Positions 11,101 through 22,224 of a stretch of DNA of 64,000 nucleotides are shown piece by piece. Within the stretch, counting starts at the first letter, position 1. Each line of letters opens with the position of its first letter. This stretch comes from Nigrospora sphaerica (Eukaryota; Ascomycota; Sordariomycetes; Amphisphaeriales; Apiosporaceae), in NCBI GenBank assembly GCA_018287875.1, contig JAGVVL010000009.1:3410001-3474000 (forward strand). The letters are read 5' to 3'. Both the position numbers and the translations under genes were made by a program. A model generated the notes under the pieces. That model worked only from the letters and a program-made list of their open reading frames with translations, was not told the DNA's origin and searched no databases.

Positions 11101-14100
11101 TCGCGAAGGACCACATTGAGCGGAATGACCTCGTAATACTTGGAGTTCATGTATGCGTCCTGGAGCCTGCGAATGAGCGAGACGTGTTCATCCGCGACCT
11201 TTTTGTTCATGCGATCGATCTCGGCCTTACAAGCTTCAGCCTTCTCGGAGGGGATGTTGTCGAGCTTGATGGCTTTGATCCGGGCTTTCACCGAGGACGT
11301 GAACCTGGTCCACCTGTCCTGGCAAGAGGTGAAGATTTCATTTTTCAGGTTCAAGTCGTGCTCAACCTTCCAGGTGATACGGGCTCGGGGAACAATGATC
11401 TCCAAGAGGTCGATAGGGTCGTAGTGTACGCGCACAACTTTGTCTTGCAAACCAAAGTAGCGAAAGTGATCCTGGCGGTAATCGTGCGGACAGTCCCAGC
11501 CATCTTCGCTCTCCATCTTCATGAGACGGGTGCCCCGACTCCAGAAAGACAACTCCAAGTACTTGCCAAACGAGTATTTCCATGTGCCCTTGGTCATTTC
11601 CACTTCGGCCGTTTCGCGGTTGCATATTTTGCAGTAGCTCCACATAGTAATATTCTCTCGGTAGTTGCCCTTGGTGTCTTGCTCGATGAAGATGGTAATG
11701 CGGGCTTCTCCGTGTACATAGCTGCGGTGATGGTCAAACATCTTTTTGTCACAGCTTGTGCTTGTGCAGGTGCTGTCCGCACCGTAGCAGACATCTTCGA
11801 TATACTGGCCGAGGGTGCAATCTGGATCCAGGCTGTCGCTGTCCTCGGCATGCTCATCGTAGAAAGAGATGGCAATGAGCCCGGGCTCAACACACGGGAT
11901 CTTTGTGTTGGTGCAGATGACGGAATGGAGGACCACAATGTTCTGGTGCGCGTAGGGCTCGAACAGATCAAGATTGCCCTGAATGTAATTCTCCCACTGA
12001 CGCGTTTGCGTTTGGTAGTTATAAAGCGCCTTGTCATACTCGGCATCATGTACGGCGTGGAGGACTTCCATGATCTGCCGTGGTGCTGTTTGGCCGATTT
12101 CGTGCACCATTTGCGGTTTGATGAGCTGGAACTTTTGCGGTTTGGACTTCTCGCTGTCGGCGGTTTCGACCAAGTCTTGGTCTCGTAACTTCTTCAGATA
12201 GACCAACCTCCTCTCTTGCTCACGAGCTTTCATGAGCAAATAGGGCTGCGAGAAACGTACAAAGGGCGATGCGGACAGGATCTTGGTTTGATACTTGGCC
12301 ACCACATCGCTATAGTACGTCGGCATCGGAACGTCGTCAGGAACAAGACTGTCGGTGGAAGCATGCGCTTGCGTTTCTTGTTGCGCAACCAGCTGGTTGG
12401 CCACTTGCGTGGCCTGCGTAGGGTCCGATATGGTATTACTGCTGTTGCTGTTATCCTGGCTTTTGGGCAGATCATCCATGGTTATGGTCGACATTGTTCT
12501 TTGTCGGTTATCACTCTCGCTGGAGCCCTGGGTGGCAAGCGAGGTGCTCTCTGCTGTACCCTGGCTGAGACCAGCGGGCAACTCTTCACTTGTGGGCAAA
12601 CGGAGGTTCGAGTCTCGCATTAGCGCCGATTCAAGCTTCAGATTGTATACGACGTAGACCATGAACTCGGTGATACGCTTGACTTTCGAGAGGACCGAAG
12701 TGCGTGCGCCCCTCAGAGCGATGGTGCAGCCCAGCTGCTCCTGGTTACCGGCGAGGAAGAGATAGGTCTTCTTTCGTCCAGGAATGTCCTCGTTGACATA
12801 GGTCTTCACATCGAAGCTGACAGCTTTGCCGATTCCAAAGCGTCCGGGCGGCAGGCTGAGCATGTCTATGGAGGAGATGATCTGCGTGTCCAAGCATCGT
12901 GACACGGCGGACAAGACCGATGGCTTGACATTGTAGGCCACCGCCACGTTGGCTTCAGCCAAGTACTGCAGTGCCAGGCCTGATACCGATTTTTCGGCCA
13001 ATATGAGCTGCGGGTGTAACGCCAACAGGCGATCCACAATCCTTCGAAGGAACTCCTTCTCTTCATCAATGACGGGCTGCAGACTGAGGAAGTGCTGGGC
13101 ATGCCGGCGGTACTCAATGGGAAAGCCCACGATGACGACGGGTGGGTTCGTCAACCTTCGAGGCATGCTCTTCAAAGCCAGCTTCTTGGTGAAGATCACA
13201 CCGGGAACGTAGCAAGTGTCTCCAGGTCTGCCCCCGGGTATCTTTTTGAGCTTGACGTAATGCCGGATGTCCATGTCGTCCCCCTGCTCAATATCAGGAT
13301 CGACCGAAGTGGTGCATTTGAGCAGTATGGGGATGAGCGCTTTCTCCCAAGCTGTAGCATTGGGCACCTGGGAATCGTCGAGGAGCTGGCGCAGCAGCTT
13401 GCGCACGTGCAGTAGACTCGGCGAGTTCAGCTCTACTCGAGGTTCCTTGTCGCCCTTCATCGACGAACTTCGTGTTAGCCTGGGCGGGTCACTCTGGACA
13501 GGGTTCTCATAAAACGACAGGTTCTCGGTGGATGCCGCCGGACCGCCTCGCAGGTGCGCACTTTTGGGCCTCGGGGAACGAAGGTGATGACCACTGGCGC
13601 TCGCTGTGCTCATGTTACGCTTCCGCGAGGGCCTGCGATGAGAATTGGGCCCATCGTCAAAGCCTCGGCTGGTAAAGCTGAAGCCGCTGATGCTCTTTTC
13701 GCCCTGGGTCCTCTGTCGGTTGCGCCGACCGGATCCTAGGTAGGAGCCAAAGTTTGACTTGTCGTGTTCAAAGCTGGAGGGATTCGGCTCGTTGGTGCTT
13801 AACGTCTGAAAGATGCTCATTTGCTCGTCGCCGCTAGACTCGTCGGACATGAAAGGGGCTAGGTCTGGGTCGATGACGTTGTCGTCGTGAAAGACGGGCA
13901 GACCGTTCTTTCTCGCCACCTCTTCGTTTGCTGACCGTCGGAACGGCGCTCTTTCATCCGGCTTCTCAGGCGCTACGACCTTGAACCTGCTGAGAAAGTT
14001 GTGCTTCGAGTGGTGACGGCGGTGGCCATGGCTGGATGACTGGGGCCTGCCAGCCAGAGACTTCAAAGAGCGCGAAGAGCTCGGTCGGCTCAGCTGGGGC

Positions 14101-15791
14101 GCATCGATCTCCAGGATAGCAGAATTGCGATTTGACGAGTCTCCTATCCTCCGCGTCGCCGGTATAGCCATCATGGGTGTGGTAAGTGGTCTGCTGCCGC
14201 CATCATCCACCTCCTCGGTTCTTTCCGACATGCTTCCATCATCCCTGTCGGATGCCGGAAGCTTCAGCGTAACCGACTTTGCATTGGGCCGGAATATGGC
14301 GGGGAGATAGGAACCGTCGGCCGAATCATCCGAGACATAGCCTTCCTCGCGTTGGCTGATGATGTTGAGGCATGTCTCGCAGACGCGTAGAGTGCCCTGG
14401 ACGCCAAATTTCTGGCCCGAGATAATGGACGTGCACCTGCTGTCAAAGATACAACCACACGTTCTACAGTGGTGTTTGCGGCGAAAGGCGGTAAAGGGTG
14501 CGCCGCACAAGAAACATTCCTTGCAGGTCTCGTCTGCCATCCAGAAGTCTTTGCTCAGAACTTGCTTGCGCATGTGTTCCAGGGTAGCGTTGACTGTCTC
14601 GAGAGATCCTTCATTTGTCGTAGTGCCGGGGATCTTGTAGGCTCCCGACTTGACCCGTTGGGGCTTGTCATCTCGAGCAAAGGAGTCATGTTTCACGTTG
14701 AAATGGGCAGATGTGCTTATGACACTGGGCGCCGCTGTAGTTTGGGACACGGAGGATGATCGTGAGTGCCCCCCCGGGGTGAGGGAGCCGCTGATGCGAT
14801 CGATAACAGCAGGCTGTCTCCTGCCGGAGTCCCTTGTGTTCGGACGGTTTGGCGACAACACTTGAGCGTCCTGGGGTATCGAATGGACCGAGGCAGCAGC
14901 CGAGGAGATGGAACCTTTGACCGGGCTGATGGGCGAGTCCAGGGTGTCATCGGGGATGTAATTGTCGTCCCTCCTCGAGCGGCCAGCACCCGCCATTTTC
15001 TCCCGCGAGTTGCCGCCGGCCCCTCTGGACTCGACCGCATCATACCTGCCGGAGACTTCGGCTGTTGGCACCGTCGACGATCCCTCGCCCGGCCTCCCGA
15101 TGCCCTTCGGCACGCCGTCTTTGTAGGCGCTTACATTCACCTGGGTCACAGTGGGAGATGCCTTAATTAGGTTCGGAATGGACTGGCGATTCGAAGACGG
15201 GGGCTTGGCCGCTGAGGGCCCGGCTAGGGCCGTCACTGCGGGAGCTTTTGTGGCAGCATGCGGCGGGGCCTGTCCTTCGGGCGGAATGACGATGGACGAG
15301 GAAGCGCTGGAGGCTCCCACCGGGTCCGAGTGATTTGAGCTGAAAGTTGAGCCGGCCATGCCCGACTCTACTCTGGGAAAGGATGCCAGAGGAGTCTTGG
15401 GTGTGGTGGCGGTCGTGCTTACGCTCCGTTTGGAAGCCGCATCCTGGTTGTCTACCTCGTCCTGCCCCGGTGCCTTCTCCTTGCCCGACACACCCACGGC
15501 CTCCTTGAAGCGGGAATAAAGGCCGCTGAAGCCATGCTGGACCAGGTCGCCAGCGAAGCCTTTACTTTCGGATGAGGTCGCCGAATCGGGCGGCGGTGAA
15601 AGGTCGTTGAAGGTAGTGAGGATGTCGCGTTGGTTCGCAGAGGTATGTATTTTATCGAGAGCCTGAGCCAGGTGTTCCTTATCGACTTGCGCGGGCACGG
15701 CAGATGTGGAGTTGATCGAGTCGCGACGGGATCTTTCGACCGACGCCAGTGTCAAGAGCGACGGCTGAGGGGCAGGGTGCTTGCCAGACAT
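8184..15791 (-). CDS. fab1: FAB1/PIKfyve 1-phosphatidylinositol-3-phosphate 5-kinase
   Basis: Exons 15791-9030, 8975-8371 and 8307-8184 give 2496 residues. The enzyme phosphorylates PtdIns3P to PtdIns(3,5)P2 on endosome and vacuole membranes. Domain order: disordered N-terminus; FYVE zinc finger at about 420-480 (CKECFLCGAPF and RRKHHCRTCGCIFDSRC); TCP-1/chaperonin-like domain about 795-1050, with GRFGIGKAVSFDV; Cys-rich Fab1 region about 1290-1560; then the PIPK kinase domain from about 2100. The kinase keeps MENLFY, the DLKGS motif, QNVMDYSL, the GIIDCIRTYTWDK metal-binding motif and a specificity loop SPKEYKSRFREAM; it ends shortly after APNCWHQF. Introns are 54 and 63 nt. The second is in frame and lacks stops, so retention would insert 21 residues after MAR. 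A PX or DEP domain is not seen, as usual in fungi. Confidence 0.96.
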
Positions 15792-17585
15792 GGTGGCAGA
15801 GGAACCTGTGCTATTGCTGAGAGCTGAGGAACATGGATGCAGTAATAGCTATATGAGCGCTCGGCATGGTGGTTCCTATCGGCACGGAGAAACGGCGGGC
15901 ATCACGGGCTCGGGCAGCCTGCTGTTGTTATTGTTTGTTGTTGTTATTGCGGTTGTATCTGAGACGAACGGGTGCAGCTGCTCTCCCAGCCTGGCGGGGC
16001 AGAGAAGGCGAAGAGGGCGTTGGTTGTACGAAGAAGCTTGGAAGTTCGAGAAGTCAGTGGGAGAGACTGTTGAAGTTCCTTGGCCCCGGCACCTGCCGCA
16101 TGATGCTCTACTGTGCTACACCTGGGGCGCCTCTTGCCTATTGGGGTCTCTCACCTGCAGGAGGGTATGGCGTGGCGGGCAGGTTGCCGGTACGAGATGG
16201 GAGTACCAAGTACGTACGCGCATGCGCCGACGAACCGACCAGATGCAGCTGGACAAGCACGGATTCACACAGCATTGGCGTAGAGCCAGCCCCGAGTCAA
16301 CGGCCTAGGAAAAGGATGGAAGGAACAGCGGCAGATGCTGCGACAAAGAAGGGACCGAAGCGGCAACCAGCAGAGGCGGGTTCCGTTGTCGCAAAGCTGC
16401 CCGGCGACGATGACGACGCGGACGAAGAGGGAAGAAGGACCCGGATTGGGCGGCTTTTTCCTTTTCCTTCCTTCTGTCGGCAGCCAAGCGGGCGGGCGGG
16501 TGCTCCTGGTCGCTGTCAAACGGCTGGCCGTCTGCATGCCCGGATTGCCTAGCCGCGGGGCAGCCAGCCGAGTGTGGGATCGAGTTGGGCAAAATGTACG
16601 TCGGATCAGGACAGCAGGTGCTGCGACTAACGTGTACCTAGAGTACTAGGACGGAAAAGCGAGTCGGACCAGTTTGGAGATGAGACGGAGCTTGAGCTTC
16701 CCGTCACAGCGCATCGACGGCCGGGCCCCGGCCCATCCACACGACGATAGACGATACGGCTCGGGCGCTACAGGAAGTACGATGTACACGCTGCTCAGCT
16801 GGGTATGGTGAGGCAGATCAACGGCCAGCCCAGCCGGCCCAGATACGGGCTAGTTCGTGGCCAGTCCAGCGCAGGCAAAGCGCCTAACGTCGGTACTAGT
16901 CCTACGTACTTTTACTCGGTCTCCGTTCTACCTACGAATATTACGATCCATTATAGTGGCACAGAGATTGCATGGATACCTCTCCGTGTCGCTAACTAGT
17001 ATCAGATGGAGCGCCTCATGCTCGTCGTTCGGTCCGTCCGCACCTGCACCTGGCCCGTCCATACGAGTCCCTATGATCAATGTCTGAGCCGCGCAGCCCA
17101 ACTCGACCCCGAACCTCCCCATTATCGGGTTGCTGATGACCAGGAAGCCCTGGCTCCAACGGGCTGGACTCGATGTATGAGCCCCACCAAAGCAGAGCGG
17201 CCTGCACCGGCGGGGCATTTCCCATGCGCATGTCGCGCTAAGCTGTAGTTGTGCTCGATCCCCCGCAACGCGTCTGCAGCCGTCGGTACTGGATTCAGAC
17301 CGCGTCCCAAGGCATCTCTTTTCACTTTGCGACCCTTGGCGCACCATTTCCCATCCTCACGAAGCCCAATCTGACCGATCCCGGGTTATACCCATTCAAC
17401 TCGGCCGGCCAGCTGCCTCACTGAACACGTGGGGTGCCGGGCCACATCACCGTCTGTCTCCACATGACCGACTGGCTGGCGCTTGATAGCCCGTGCATCC
17501 GTTCCCTCATTGGTGTTATCCCGTCTTGCTGGGTGACTGACTTGTATGGGAACCGCCGCCGCCGCCGCCATCACAGCTGGACGTC
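15792..17585. other. Divergent intergenic region upstream of FAB1 and the 886-codon ORF
   Basis: About 1.8 kb. It holds the FAB1 promoter and that of the plus-strand ORF starting at 17586. I translated the plus strand looking for upstream exons (an OB fold would be expected if the downstream protein is TPP1-like) and found none. A GTT-rich stretch lies at 15920-15960 and a (GCC)n run at 17552-17570. No RNA gene is apparent. Confidence 0.55.
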
Positions 17586-20246
17586 ATGGTGCAGCATCCC
17601 CGTAGCGATCCTGAGCCGGCCTCTTCGCCGCCCGCGTTCCTGGGCCAGACGCGTAGCTCCAGGCCAATTCCAAGGCGCTTGTTCTGCATCCCGTCGGCGC
17701 AGCAGAAGCTCTTGGACGACGGGTCCTCCTGGGCTGGCGCATTGTACCGTCACCGACAGCGGATCCCAAATGTACCCGTGGAAGTTCTCAACGATATAGA
17801 GGAACATCACGCCAAATCATGGGAACAATCCGGACAACCTGCGCAGTCCCTGGTGTCCGCCCCCTCGCAGCCCAGAAGCTCCCGGTCTCCGGAGGATAAC
17901 GCGAATGCGGAAGGCGGGGGCCAGGACGACAAATCCGAAAACGACGAAAGCGAAGGCGATCTTATAGAAGGATGGTTTCCCAGCTCAGAGCAGGATCTCC
18001 AGTTCAAGCGTCATCGGGAGCTGACTCCTGAACAGCCTTCCGTGTCGCAACCTCCTATGGACGATAGACGCTCGTCTCCCAAAGCATCTACTTCACAGCG
18101 GAATGCCTCCCCCGAGCAACCGTTCGCGTCGCAACTCCCCGAGGACGATAGACGCCTGTCTCCCAGAGCAGCCAATTCGCAACAGGATACCTCTTCTGAG
18201 AAGTCTTTCGCATCCCAGCTGCCAGGTGATCATCACGCCCCTCCTGAAAACGTTTCACCGCGGCGTGACGCTTCTCTGGAACCGACGTTCGTCACCCAGC
18301 CGCCAACCTCTAAAGCCCCCGCTAGGCTTTCAGAGGCTTCGTCCCCTCGAAGCAGTGCTTCTCCCGAGCAGCCTTTTGCGTCCCAGTCACTTATTAGCCT
18401 TCCCCCCAGTTCGACGAACGGCGCGCTGAATCGGCCACAGAAGAGACCAGCCTGTTTCAACAGCTTCGCGCCCAGCAGCTCAGGTCCGGAAGAGGAGTTG
18501 GAGGTGGTCCCCCCCGCCCCATACACGAGCGCGGCGCCGCGGGCGAGGGACCCTCCTGCGCTTAATCCCACACCTCCTTCCGCACAGGTACAGGTGCCCT
18601 GCACAGCAGGCTTTGAGCCAGATAGTGAGATGGCAGCGCCACTCCCCAAAAAGCCAAAGTCGGGTAGTCGATCTCGGTACAAGCGTTCCGACGTCAGTGG
18701 GCTCTTGAACGACCCAATCCCGAAAGCTTTACCCCCGACAGTCTCTGGGCTGCGTAGGCCGCCAACCAATACCAAATCGAAGCGCCAGGACCCGGACTCG
18801 TCGATGAGCGATGACTTTATCTCCTCTTCCATCGTACCGTCTACTCACCCCGGCAAGCCTCAGTCCTCGCCAGACAAGGCGCCAGCGACCAAGCTCGTGG
18901 TGGAGGAAACCCAGAGTCCAGCTCGCCAACCGCCAATTGGTTCGGATTCGCCCCCGCCAGAGCCTTCTCAATTGAGACCCCTGTCGCCCCTACTGGCTCG
19001 GCCGCTGCCTCTTCGTACCGAAGCAATCTCCCCGCAGCGTCAGCGCGTACCTATCTCGCCTTTACCTGCCGCCGATACGACACAGCACCGCGGCACCCGA
19101 CAGCTATCTTCTATATCGCCGGTGGCGTTTCCACACACTGCGCCACCTGGAACTTCTGTTTTGCAAGCTTTGGAGAGTCGCCAGTCACCCCCACCGATGC
19201 CGCAAGCCGAGTCTGTGGGGTCCCCGAATGGCAGGGCACAGCGCCAAGCTCCTTTCATTCAGTACGCCCTCAACTACCCATCGTATACCGGAAGCATAGG
19301 CGATTTCTTGAACGCATGTTCGTATATTCAAGTCTTGCAGCGGAGGCGGGCTTTGGCGAGCTACTCGTATGATGATTTCATCCGGGCGTGGCACCAAGGC
19401 TACCTCCCGTACATTGAAACTTTCTCTGGCACAACGGAAGAACCCATGGCAGCTATCGAATGGTATATGGAATCAGTTCCCCGAATGGAGTTCACATCTG
19501 GCGTTGTCACGAAAGAAAACCTAGGGCCTGTTCTGGAGTACTATCAACCTGAAGAGGTTAGGATGGCGAGGCAGCGTGTTCCGATCTCGTCCCGGGCCTC
19601 CCTAGCCACAAAGCCCCTGTCTGGAGTACAACCGCAGTCTAATGTCCCCTGTACATCGTCGGGTTTGCGACCCGAGAAGCAACCCGCCATCCAGCCAAAC
19701 CCACCCCCAAATGTTGAAGAGGTCTTGTCGCTCGCTCACTCGCCTGAAATCCCAGGAGAAGATGGGAACATGGAGTCGGGAGGAGTGGTGGTAGAGGCAT
19801 CTCCAGCCTTAGAGTCCCAACAACAGAGCCAGAGTGACCCAGTCGATAAAACAGCTGGCGACACGACAATGGTCCCAGAGCACCATCAAGCGTCTTCTCG
19901 GCGCTCGGTATCTGAAAGAGGCTCCAAGAAGCGCGACGCAGGAGACGGGGGCATCTTACCGGTGTCCAAAATGGCGCGGCTTCAAGATTCCGAACAAGAT
20001 GCGATAAGCAGCACAAGCAATCGATCCAAGCGCCTGGTGTCTGCCCGATCTTCCTTCTCTGGCACCCCCCGGTCCACGGGATACAAAGGTCCCAAGAAAT
20101 ACGTGCACAATCTTGCTAAAAGGCGCGCGAGCTTGGAGAAACACTTCGCGAAAAGTCTAAGGGAAAGACGGAGGGATAGCATCGTGAGTAGCTCGATCAC
20201 CCACCAGCATTCCGAGGCCAATCCGACAAGGAATGGATGGGAATGA
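17586..20246 (+). CDS. Large disordered protein with C-terminal helical block; possible TPP1/Tpz1-like shelterin relative
   Basis: A single frame of 886 codons with no obvious introns. Most is Ser/Pro/Gln-rich and disordered. Residues about 145-272 hold five degenerate repeats built on SPEQPFASQ followed by DDRR-type acidic/basic residues. Two segments look folded: about 30-75 (IPSAQQKLLDDGSSW, then RIPNVPVEVLNDIEEHH) and about 558-650 (YPSYTGSIGDFLNACSYIQV, then SYDDFIRAWHQGYLPYIE, ending TSGVVTKENL). The C-terminus is basic (KKYVHNLAKRRASLEKHF), suggesting nuclear localisation. The order and wording of the two blocks resemble what I recall of long Hypocreales proteins annotated as shelterin TPP1/Est3-domain proteins, but the N-terminal OB fold of those proteins is not visible here or upstream. 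The identification is a hypothesis; the coding nature is clear from length and codon use. Confidence 0.75.
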   Translation: MVQHPRSDPEPASSPPAFLGQTRSSRPIPRRLFCIPSAQQKLLDDGSSWAGALYRHRQRIPNVPVEVLNDIEEHHAKSWEQSGQPAQSLVSAPSQPRSSRSPEDNANAEGGGQDDKSENDESEGDLIEGWFPSSEQDLQFKRHRELTPEQPSVSQPPMDDRRSSPKASTSQRNASPEQPFASQLPEDDRRLSPRAANSQQDTSSEKSFASQLPGDHHAPPENVSPRRDASLEPTFVTQPPTSKAPARLSEASSPRSSASPEQPFASQSLISLPPSSTNGALNRPQKRPACFNSFAPSSSGPEEELEVVPPAPYTSAAPRARDPPALNPTPPSAQVQVPCTAGFEPDSEMAAPLPKKPKSGSRSRYKRSDVSGLLNDPIPKALPPTVSGLRRPPTNTKSKRQDPDSSMSDDFISSSIVPSTHPGKPQSSPDKAPATKLVVEETQSPARQPPIGSDSPPPEPSQLRPLSPLLARPLPLRTEAISPQRQRVPISPLPAADTTQHRGTRQLSSISPVAFPHTAPPGTSVLQALESRQSPPPMPQAESVGSPNGRAQRQAPFIQYALNYPSYTGSIGDFLNACSYIQVLQRRRALASYSYDDFIRAWHQGYLPYIETFSGTTEEPMAAIEWYMESVPRMEFTSGVVTKENLGPVLEYYQPEEVRMARQRVPISSRASLATKPLSGVQPQSNVPCTSSGLRPEKQPAIQPNPPPNVEEVLSLAHSPEIPGEDGNMESGGVVVEASPALESQQQSQSDPVDKTAGDTTMVPEHHQASSRRSVSERGSKKRDAGDGGILPVSKMARLQDSEQDAISSTSNRSKRLVSARSSFSGTPRSTGYKGPKKYVHNLAKRRASLEKHFAKSLRERRRDSIVSSSITHQHSEANPTRNGWE
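18018..18402 (+). repeat. Degenerate coding repeat, SPEQPFASQ type, about five copies
   Basis: Within the 886-residue protein, copies of about 34 residues begin with TPEQPSVSQ, SPEQPFASQ, SEKSFASQ, LEPTFVTQ and SPEQPFASQ. They have diverged at DNA level, so this is an old internal duplication and not a recent microsatellite. Confidence 0.8.
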
Positions 20247-20990
20247 ACTATTCCGAGAAGCTATACTGTGGGATTAGGAGCTTGCAAGGTGGGTACTTGT
20301 CGTAGTCTTATGGGCAAGAAGACCATGATATATTAATTTGAACACCTGTTACTAGATAATCAAGTAATTGAGAACATAACATAGACTATGGGGAGTGGGT
20401 AATCACATCCCGCCTTCAGTATGTTAACAAGTCTCACATGTGGAAGTTAATTGCAGGTGGTGGCCGGAAGAGAATGCAATGTATCGTCACTCATGGTTTA
20501 CTGTGTGGGTATTGCCCGAGTGTTAACCCCCTTTTTGTGTAGCTGTCGAGATGAACACCCGTCTTTATATGCGTGTTACAGTGGCTGCGCCGTGGCTCTC
20601 GAGCTCAACCTACGGCTGTTAAGTGCGGGGGGAGGCTTCATTGTCCCCGTGGTAGTGTCGTACGATGGACTGGCTTAGACACTGTATACCAAGCCAAGGA
20701 AGGTCTGGAATCTTCAGCACTTCTCAGGCCGACGTACCTCACCTGTCTGCAACTGCACGGTAGAAGGTCATCGTCTGAAAGACAGATGGTTTAGCAGGGG
20801 ACGTATCACGGTTTGAGGCAACCGAGTGACACAGTGGCTACTGCATTCTCTTGAGTGGCGAACCGGGACTCCTTACAATGCCCTCCTCTGCTCGAAGAGG
20901 CAGCACCTACTCGTACAATCCACCCAAGCCCCCCGAACTTCCTCCCACCGACGGCGGGCTTCCTCCAATCGACTCTCCCTTTTCTTTTCT
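20247..20990. other. Intergenic region between convergent genes
   Basis: About 740 bp holding the 3' UTRs of the shelterin-like ORF and the BolA gene. The part to about 20460 is noticeably A+T-rich. No gene, RNA or repeat is supported. Confidence 0.6.
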
Positions 20991-21546
20991 TCACCCCGAG
21001 CCGGCCTCTTTGGCCTCGGCGGCGGCGTCCTCCTCGGGGGTGAGGGTGCGCAGCTGCAGAGCGTGGATGCCGCCTTCGGCGGCCATCTCGTCCTTTAGCA
21101 GGGCGTAGACCATGCGGTGGCGGGCGGGTCGCATCTTGGCGCGGAAGGCCTCAGACGCGACAACAAGGCGGAAGTGCGTCTCGCGCGACGTCTGGCCCTG
21201 CATGGCCTTGTGGTGCGCGTGCAGGTGCGAGTCGTTGAAGATCTCGAGGCGCGTCGGGGACAGCGCGGCCGTTACCTAGAGGGGAGGGGAAGAGAGAAAA
21301 ACAGGTCAGGGCGGGGTGGTGGGCGGTTCGGCCCGGGAAAGCTAAGGTAGAGGAGGGGGAACGGGAGGGGCATGGCTACGGCGTCGGAACTCGAGGCAGA
21401 AAGGAGGGGATGACAGGGAGAGGCAGGGAGAGAAAACGCACTTTGCTCCGAATCGCATCCTCCATCGGCGTTTGCGATGCCGAGGTCATGTTAGATACGT
21501 GGCGGTACGAAGCCCGGGTCCAGGCACGGGCTTGGCGGATGAACAT
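20991..21546 (-). CDS. bol1: BolA-like protein, mitochondrial Bol1 type
   Basis: Exon 1 (21546-21442) and exon 2 (21275-20991) join in phase 0 across a 166-nt intron to 129 residues. The first 25 residues (MFIRQARAWTRASYRHVSNM) are basic and hydroxylated without acids, a typical mitochondrial presequence. The BolA fold follows: PMEDAIRSK, then LSPTRLEIFNDSHLHAHHKA, ETHFRLVVASEAF, and RHRMVYALLKDEM with the invariant histidine, ending HALQLRTLTPEED. BolA proteins bind monothiol glutaredoxin and help deliver 4Fe-4S clusters to mitochondrial enzymes such as lipoate synthase. The SHLHAHHKAM loop, without the cysteine of the BolA3 type, favours Bol1. Starting at the internal Met20 would give a cytosolic form. 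Confidence 0.92.
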
Positions 21547-22224
21547 GGGGGAATTAGATGGGCGGTCTAACGGGAATGATAGGGTGAAGGGCAAGACGTG
21601 TGTAGTCGTGATAAGATATTCGCCGGTCGCAGAACGCTACGGACAATCCGATGCAAGCAATGGTACTCGGCAGAGGGTTGAGTGAGACAGGCCCAATTGG
21701 CTGGTTGGGGATGGTGGGTTGCAAGACCGATAGGGTCGTATCCGGTGCCGATTGCGTTCGGCGATGCAGCGTCGGAATTGTCCAATGACGTCGGGGACGA
21801 CGACTACATACTCCAAACCACCCGGTCGGCCGGTACGCGAATGCTGGACGACTTTCACCTGCATCATCGCAAATTTGTTCTCTGTCTCGGGCACACGACT
21901 CATCTAGTAATACATGGCCATGGCGGATCAACAGCCCATCCTTTGCCTATCACATTGAGCATATGACGGCACGGGAGTCGGCAATGCACCCGTCCCCAGC
22001 TTCGCTATCGGCGTCGCGCCTGCCAAGTGGGGATTTTCATCCGAACTGCCCCTCTCATCCGACGGCTGCAGTACCAGCAGCAGCACCACCAACACCAGCA
22101 CTATTGGTACAAGCCACTGGGCACCCGGCATAGCACCTGATTCCCGAAAGCTGCCCTCGGGCATCGGCTCTTTTTTTCTGTTCCTGCTCCCGCTCCTGCT
22201 CCTGCTCCCTTTTCCTTCCCCGGA
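21547..22224. promoter_or_regulatory. Divergent promoter region of bol1 and the acyl-CoA synthetase
   Basis: 678 bp lie between two start codons facing away from each other; both products appear mitochondrial. An irregular run of gctcctgct-like pyrimidine words at 22160-22215 directly precedes the synthetase ATG. No specific factor site is called. Confidence 0.5.

Noticed and set aside
11184..12188. A 334-codon plus-strand frame inside FAB1
   Set aside because: It is the antisense shadow of the FAB1 Cys-rich region.
12600..12622. ggttcgagtctcgc, resembling a tRNA T-arm
   Set aside because: It lies within the FAB1 coding exon and has no matching acceptor or anticodon arms.
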